Position numbers and translations under genes: made by a program. A stretch of 45,618 bases of DNA. Source: an uncultured Candidatus Pelagibacter sp. Lineage in GTDB: Bacteria; Pseudomonadota; Alphaproteobacteria; Pelagibacterales; Pelagibacteraceae. Positions within the stretch are counted from its first letter, which is position 1; every line of letters begins with the position of its first letter. The stretch covers positions 1 to 45,618 of the forward strand of contig CAJQTH010000020.1 in the NCBI GenBank assembly GCA_905618905.1. Reading direction: 5' to 3'. This document shows, one piece after another, positions 41,648-45,618 of the stretch. The notes under the pieces are model-generated. The model was given only the letters and a program-made list of their open reading frames with translations, searched no databases and was not told the DNA's origin.

Positions 41648-42364
41648 ATGGCTCATTTAATTTTAGTAAGACATGGTCAAAGTGAATGGAATCTAGAAAA
41701 AAGATTTACAGGCTGGGTTGATGTTGATCTCACTGGACAAGGAAAATTAGAAGCTTGCAAAGCTGGTGAATATATTAAAGAAATTAAGATTAATATTAAT
41801 CATTTTTATTCATCATTTCAGCTAAGAGCTATTAACACCCTAAAATTTATTCAGGATACATTAAGAGATAAAAGAGAACCAGTTAGAGCCTGGCAATTAA
41901 ATGAAAGACATTATGGAGCTTTAACAGGACTAAATAAAGATGAAATGAAAGAAAAGCTTGGTGAGGATAAAATCTATGCTTTTAGAAGATCTTGGGATAT
42001 TAAGCCAGATCCGTTAAGTAGAAATAATCCATATCACCCATTAAATATAGAAGTTTATAAAAGCATTCCAAAAGAAAATATTCCTGACACTGAGTCGCTT
42101 AAAGATACCTATGAAAGAGTAATGAGATTTTATGTTGATGAAATTCAAGAGAAACTAAAAAAAGATGAAAATATTTTAATTTCAGCTCATGGAAACTCTA
42201 TAAGAGCACTATGCAAATTTTTATTCAAATTAGATAATCAAAAAATAACATTACTTGAAATACCGACAGGCAATCCACTTTTGATAAGTTTAGATTCAAA
42301 GCAAAATATTAAAAAATGCTCTTACCTAGATCAAGCTAGAGCTAAGGACTTATTGGTTTTCTAA
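41648..42364 (+). CDS. gpmA: 2,3-bisphosphoglycerate-dependent phosphoglycerate mutase
   Basis: The 238-residue histidine phosphatase-type enzyme interconverts 3- and 2-phosphoglycerate. The catalytic motif LVRHGQSEWNLEKRFTGW lies at residues 6-23 (His9). ERHYGALTGLNKDEM lies near 88-102 and SAHGNSIRALCKFL near 179-192. DVDLTGQGKLEA is the usual dPGM block. Its 3' end overlaps the convergent MurU-like gene by 15 bases. With pgi at the other end of the window it points to at least partial sugar-phosphate metabolism. Confidence 0.96.
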   Translation: MAHLILVRHGQSEWNLEKRFTGWVDVDLTGQGKLEACKAGEYIKEIKININHFYSSFQLRAINTLKFIQDTLRDKREPVRAWQLNERHYGALTGLNKDEMKEKLGEDKIYAFRRSWDIKPDPLSRNNPYHPLNIEVYKSIPKENIPDTESLKDTYERVMRFYVDEIQEKLKKDENILISAHGNSIRALCKFLFKLDNQKITLLEIPTGNPLLISLDSKQNIKKCSYLDQARAKDLLVF

Positions 42365-43042
42365 TAATTGGTTATAAACATTAAGATCTGTTAAATGTCT
42401 AAAGTCTTCTAAACTCTCAAAACCATATAACTCATCTTTATTAATTAACTTATTCCAAATATTTAAAATTGAAAAATTACTAACCTCATATGAGTCAAAT
42501 AATCTCTTATTCAATATCTGGCACCCTGTATAAATTAAACGATTAAGTTCATCTTTTTTTATTGTGTTTTTTTTAAGATTGAAATCACCCCTCAAATTTT
42601 TGTCAAAACTCAATTTTTCATTGACTAATAAAAGTATATTTTTAACTTTATTTAAAAAATAAAACTTCTCCATATCCTCAATGTATTTCTTATAATTTTC
42701 ATTCCATACAGTGTCTGGATTGAATGTAATAAAATCTGTTTCATTGGATGAATTTATCATATTCAAAATTCCACCACCTGTATTTAAAATATCTGAACCA
42801 TCATTAATTATCTTAATTTCTAAATTAAATTTTTTATCTTTAAGAAATTGTTCAATTTTTTCACTAAGATAAAATGTGTTGATTAAAATGTTATTAATTC
42901 CCAAAGAATGTATTAAATTAATACAATTTTCTAATAAAGTTATTTCGTTTATCTTTAGAAGAGGCTTCGGGGTTGTTAGTGTTATTGGATTTAAGCGCTT
43001 ACCATATCCAGCACATAAAATTAATGCAGTTTTAATTTTCAT
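42350..43042 (-). CDS. murU: MurU-like sugar-1-phosphate nucleotidyltransferase
   Basis: The 230-residue protein begins ALILCAGYGKRLNPIT near residues 6-21 (the G-x-G-x-R nucleotide motif) followed by TPKPLLKI near 24-31. A catalytic Asp is in FITFNPDTVWNENY near 106-119. It lies directly after a phosphotransferase of AmgK type (4-base overlap). In Pseudomonas and many Alphaproteobacteria this pair recycles MurNAc: AmgK makes MurNAc-1-phosphate and MurU makes UDP-MurNAc. The specific substrate is inferred from this pairing and not proven by sequence alone. Confidence 0.78.
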   Translation of the reverse strand: MKIKTALILCAGYGKRLNPITLTTPKPLLKINEITLLENCINLIHSLGINNILINTFYLSEKIEQFLKDKKFNLEIKIINDGSDILNTGGGILNMINSSNETDFITFNPDTVWNENYKKYIEDMEKFYFLNKVKNILLLVNEKLSFDKNLRGDFNLKKNTIKKDELNRLIYTGCQILNKRLFDSYEVSNFSILNIWNKLINKDELYGFESLEDFRHLTDLNVYNQLLENQ

Positions 43043-44004
43043 TTCTGATTTCGTATTTTTTTTGAAAAATTAAGTTCTAGCAAGCTTTTCAGCTGAGAAA
43101 ATTTATTATCATTAGAAATTCTTAATTCAATTAATTTCCAAGCATAAGGAATTAATTTCAAATATTGCTTTTTCTTATCTCTCATAGCTAATCTTGTAAA
43201 TATTCCAATGATTTTCATGTTTCTTAGAATGGATAATATTTCAAAATCACTTAATAATGTAGCCTCATTAACTATTTTTTTATTCAATTTCAGATAATAG
43301 CGATAAATTTTATCTTTAAATATCTTATCTGTCTTAAATCTAACATCGTCAATTAAGGAAGCTAAATCATAAGCGCTGTTACCAATTAAAGCATCCTGCG
43401 AATCGATAACACCTATTTTATTTTTAAACTTCATTAAATTTGACACATGAAAGTCCCTATGAACAAAAACTTTTTCTTTTGACTGAAGGTGCATTAGTAA
43501 AAACTTAATTTGTTTTTTTATATCAATTTTAAATTTGGTTAATTTATCTTTTTTTACAAATTGTTTTGCATACCATTCACAAAATAAATTTGCCTCATTG
43601 AATAACTTAACATTATCATAAATTGGAATTTTATAAGCTTTACCCTTAAAGTTTTTAGATTGGTTTTGTTTAATTTTTTGAATCACAGCAAGCAAATCAA
43701 CAGATTTTTTGTAGAGAGTTTCTCGTTGGTTTTTATTTTTTTTTAATAGACTAAAAACTGAATCGTCTCCAAAATCTTCAATTTCTATATAATTTTTTTT
43801 ATAACTTTCGCTATAAAGCTTAGGTGCTAAAACTTTATTTTTAATTAGAAGACTATTTATTGCATCATATATTAGCAAATTTTTCTCTTTTTCCTTAGAA
43901 GCATACACTATGATTGAATTTTTGTTTGATGACAACTTTCTATAAAAAGATCTAAATGATGCATCACCTTTAATTTTTTTTAATTTATTAGTAGTTTGGA
44001 GCAT
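43039..44004 (-). CDS. amgK: AmgK-like sugar kinase (APH fold)
   Basis: The 321-residue protein is an aminoglycoside phosphotransferase-fold kinase. The catalytic loop is VHRDFHVSNLM near residues 184-194, and the metal-binding segment is VIDSQDALIGNSAYDLASL near 202-220. KKIKGDASFRSFYR at the start is the P-loop-like region of AmgK proteins (usually G-D-A-S-x-R). It probably phosphorylates MurNAc or GlcNAc at the anomeric position, feeding the adjacent MurU-like enzyme. It overlaps murU by 4 bases and begins immediately after the tsaE stop, forming a tsaE-amgK-murU operon common in Alphaproteobacteria. Confidence 0.85.
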   Translation of the reverse strand: MLQTTNKLKKIKGDASFRSFYRKLSSNKNSIIVYASKEKEKNLLIYDAINSLLIKNKVLAPKLYSESYKKNYIEIEDFGDDSVFSLLKKNKNQRETLYKKSVDLLAVIQKIKQNQSKNFKGKAYKIPIYDNVKLFNEANLFCEWYAKQFVKKDKLTKFKIDIKKQIKFLLMHLQSKEKVFVHRDFHVSNLMKFKNKIGVIDSQDALIGNSAYDLASLIDDVRFKTDKIFKDKIYRYYLKLNKKIVNEATLLSDFEILSILRNMKIIGIFTRLAMRDKKKQYLKLIPYAWKLIELRISNDNKFSQLKSLLELNFSKKIRNQK

Positions 44005-44466
44005 TTATTTTTTATTTTTAACTCTCTTAATTGTTAAACACCTTTTGCTTAAATCATCATTATATTCAAAAAATAAATCAATTTTGTTATCAATAGTTTC
44101 TTTTATTTTCTCAGGCCATTCAATTAATGTCACAATTTCTTCTCTATTTTCAAATAAACCAATATTTTTTATCTCACTATACTCAGTTAACCTGTACAAG
44201 TCATAATGCTGTATTATAAAATTTCCAACGTCATATTCATTTACCAAATTAAATGTTGGGCTAGTAACTTCGGTTAAATTTATTTTGTTTAATTGTTGAA
44301 GGTTATTAATGAGGTGTCTTATAAATGTTGTTTTCCCCACTCCTATTTCCCCATGAAAATAAGCTACATCTCCTTTATTTAGTGTTTTTGAAAATTTTTT
44401 AGCTAACTCAGATGTTTTATCTTCTAAGGAGATATCTATTTTTTCGCTATTAGTAGCGATAAGCAT
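44005..44466 (-). CDS. tsaE: tRNA threonylcarbamoyladenosine ATPase subunit TsaE
   Basis: The 153-residue P-loop protein has Walker A in [16 protein letters not shown] near residues 40-55. [11 protein letters not shown] near 72-82 and HYDLYRL near 90-96 are the TsaE hallmarks, followed by LIEWPEK near 121-127. TsaE drives the TsaB/TsaD complex that makes t6A37 on ANN-decoding tRNAs. The ATG at 44466 lies within the last 17 bases of ahcY. A GTG at 44496 would overlap ahcY further and is less likely. It is the first gene of the tsaE-amgK-murU run. Confidence 0.93.
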   Translation of the reverse strand: MLIATNSEKIDISLEDKTSELAKKFSKTLNKGDVAYFHGEIGVGKTTFIRHLINNLQQLNKINLTEVTSPTFNLVNEYDVGNFIIQHYDLYRLTEYSEIKNIGLFENREEIVTLIEWPEKIKETIDNKIDLFFEYNDDLSKRCLTIKRVKNKK

Positions 44467-45618
44467 CTGGCTTGAATGGACCTTCTGTTTCAACACTTAT
44501 ATAGTCAGCTTGGTCTTTTGATAGTTTTGTAAGTTTTGCTCCTACTTTCTTTAAGTGAAGCATAGCTACTTTTTCATCTAATGATTTTGGTAACACATAA
44601 ACTTTATTTTCGTAATTTTTGTGATTATCCCAAAGCTCAATTTGTGCCATTACTTGGTTTGTAAATGATGCACTCATTACAAAACTTGGATGTCCAGTTG
44701 CACAACCTAAATTAACCAATCTACCTTTGGCTAAAAGAATAATTCTCTTTCCATCAACTAATTCTATTTCATCAACTTCTGGTTTTACTTCTGTCCATTT
44801 ATAATTTTTTAAGGCTTCTACTTGAATCTCATTATCAAAGTGACCAATATTACATAGTATTGCTCTATCTTTCATGTTTCTCATATGATCTGCTGTAACA
44901 ATGTCTATATTACCTGTAGCTGTAACAACGATATCTGCTTTGCTTATTGCTTCATCCATTAAAACTACCTCATAGCCTTCCATTGCTGCTTGGAGTGCAC
45001 AAATTGGATCCGCTTCTGTAACCATAACTCTTGCTCCACTTTGTCTTAAAGATGCAGCGCTGCCTTTTCCAACATCACCAAAGCCTGCAACAATTGCAAC
45101 TTTACCAGACATCATAACATCTGTGGCTCTTCTAATTCCATCTACTAAACTTTCTCTACAACCATACAGGTTATCAAATTTTGATTTTGTAACTGAGTCG
45201 TTAACATTAATTGCTGGAATCATTAATGTTCCATCTTTTTCCATTTTATTTAATGCTTTAATTCCAGTTGTTGTTTCTTCTGAAACACCTTTTACTTCCT
45301 TTAACAAATCTTTGTAATCACTATGCATCATTGCAGTTAAATCACCGCCATCATCTAATAGCATATTAGCTTTCCAGTCTTTTTTACCTTCTATTGTTTG
45401 TCTTATGCACCATACAGCCTCCTCTTCAGTTTCACCTTTCCAAGCAAAAACTGGTATTCCTGCTTTAGCTATTGCTGCAGCAGCATGATCCTGTGTTGAA
45501 AAAATATTACAAGAAGACCATCTAACTTCTGCTCCAAGCTCTACTAAAGTTTCAATTAAAACTGCTGTTTGAATTGTCATGTGAAGACATCCTAATATTC
45601 TTGCTCCTTTTAAAGGTG
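44450..45618 (-). CDS. ahcY: Adenosylhomocysteinase, N-terminal part beyond the right edge
   Basis: The frame stays open to the right edge: [12 protein letters not shown] precedes [12 protein letters not shown], the normal internal AhcY sequence. So the real start lies outside and about 40-50 residues are missing. Visible motifs are [12 protein letters not shown], the NAD-binding [38 protein letters not shown] and the C-terminal [10 protein letters not shown]. The enzyme splits S-adenosylhomocysteine to adenosine and homocysteine, keeping methylation reactions going. A C-terminal end in KPDxYRY is the complete family end. It overlaps tsaE by 17 bases. Confidence 0.97.
   Translation of the reverse strand, partial: PLKGARILGCLHMTIQTAVLIETLVELGAEVRWSSCNIFSTQDHAAAAIAKAGIPVFAWKGETEEEAVWCIRQTIEGKKDWKANMLLDDGGDLTAMMHSDYKDLLKEVKGVSEETTTGIKALNKMEKDGTLMIPAINVNDSVTKSKFDNLYGCRESLVDGIRRATDVMMSGKVAIVAGFGDVGKGSAASLRQSGARVMVTEADPICALQAAMEGYEVVLMDEAISKADIVVTATGNIDIVTADHMRNMKDRAILCNIGHFDNEIQVEALKNYKWTEVKPEVDEIELVDGKRIILLAKGRLVNLGCATGHPSFVMSASFTNQVMAQIELWDNHKNYENKVYVLPKSLDEKVAMLHLKKVGAKLTKLSKDQADYISVETEGPFKPDAYRY

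Noticed and set aside
44467-44496. Longer TsaE start at a GTG codon
   Set aside because: It would lie deep inside ahcY and add residues not expected in the family; the ATG at 44466 fits better.

Overview
The window looks like a chromosomal segment of a SAR11-type alphaproteobacterium (Pelagibacterales). This rests on the strong A+T bias by eye, very short intergenic gaps with many 1-14 nt gene overlaps, compact versions of housekeeping proteins, lysine/asparagine-rich proteins, and alphaproteobacterial families such as DUF2093 and the BamF-type lipoprotein. No rRNA, tRNA, CRISPR array, transposase or integrase was seen. The taxonomic call is inference from these traits.

Layout. 1-2.9 kb: the 3' part of a lipid A-type acyltransferase, a small DUF2093 gene, and purD-rsmD. 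2.9-9.3 kb: a tightly packed minus-strand series of pgi, a BamF-like lipoprotein, lspA, ileS, ribF and a HAD phosphatase. 9.4-11.5 kb: groES-groEL behind a heat-shock-type promoter and closed by a strong hairpin terminator. 11.5-15.0 kb: an accessory mini-island. It holds an OafA-type acyltransferase with an SGNH domain, a gene-poor stretch with several short repeats, a displaced fragment of the atpG-atpD junction of the ATP synthase operon, and a 2OG-Fe(II) oxygenase-like gene. 15.0-19.6 kb: a DEAD-box RNA helicase whose tail carries a 96-bp tandem repeat, typA, and a YczE-type membrane protein.

19.6-31.5 kb: mixed small operons. They include a secreted DUF6134 protein, a renalase-like flavoprotein, the TldE/TldD protease pair, a rhodanese plus DCC-family plus TPR cluster, an unrecognised lysine-rich coiled-coil protein, a DHDPS-family aldolase, a GT9 glycosyltransferase, a membrane J-protein, a prolyl oligopeptidase and a small lipoprotein. 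31.6-33.5 kb: a purine-type permease convergent with a purine phosphoribosyltransferase, which together suggest purine salvage. 33.5-41.6 kb: DUF1330, an AlkA-like glycosylase, a DMT exporter, msrA, a sulfurtransferase, and an RND efflux pair whose adaptor appears to lack the TolC-contacting hairpin, followed by a lytic transglycosylase-like lipoprotein and a VanZ-like protein. 41.6-45.6 kb: gpmA, then a minus-strand set of murU-like, amgK-like, tsaE and ahcY genes, the last cut by the right edge.

The most unusual part is the 11.5-15.0 kb island, with 11-bp CAATGTA repeats on both sides of the acyltransferase and the broken atpG/atpD piece. The other main points are the hairpin-less RND adaptor, the freshly expanded helicase tail and the lysine-rich coiled-coil protein. 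I saw no convincing new defence or mobile system.
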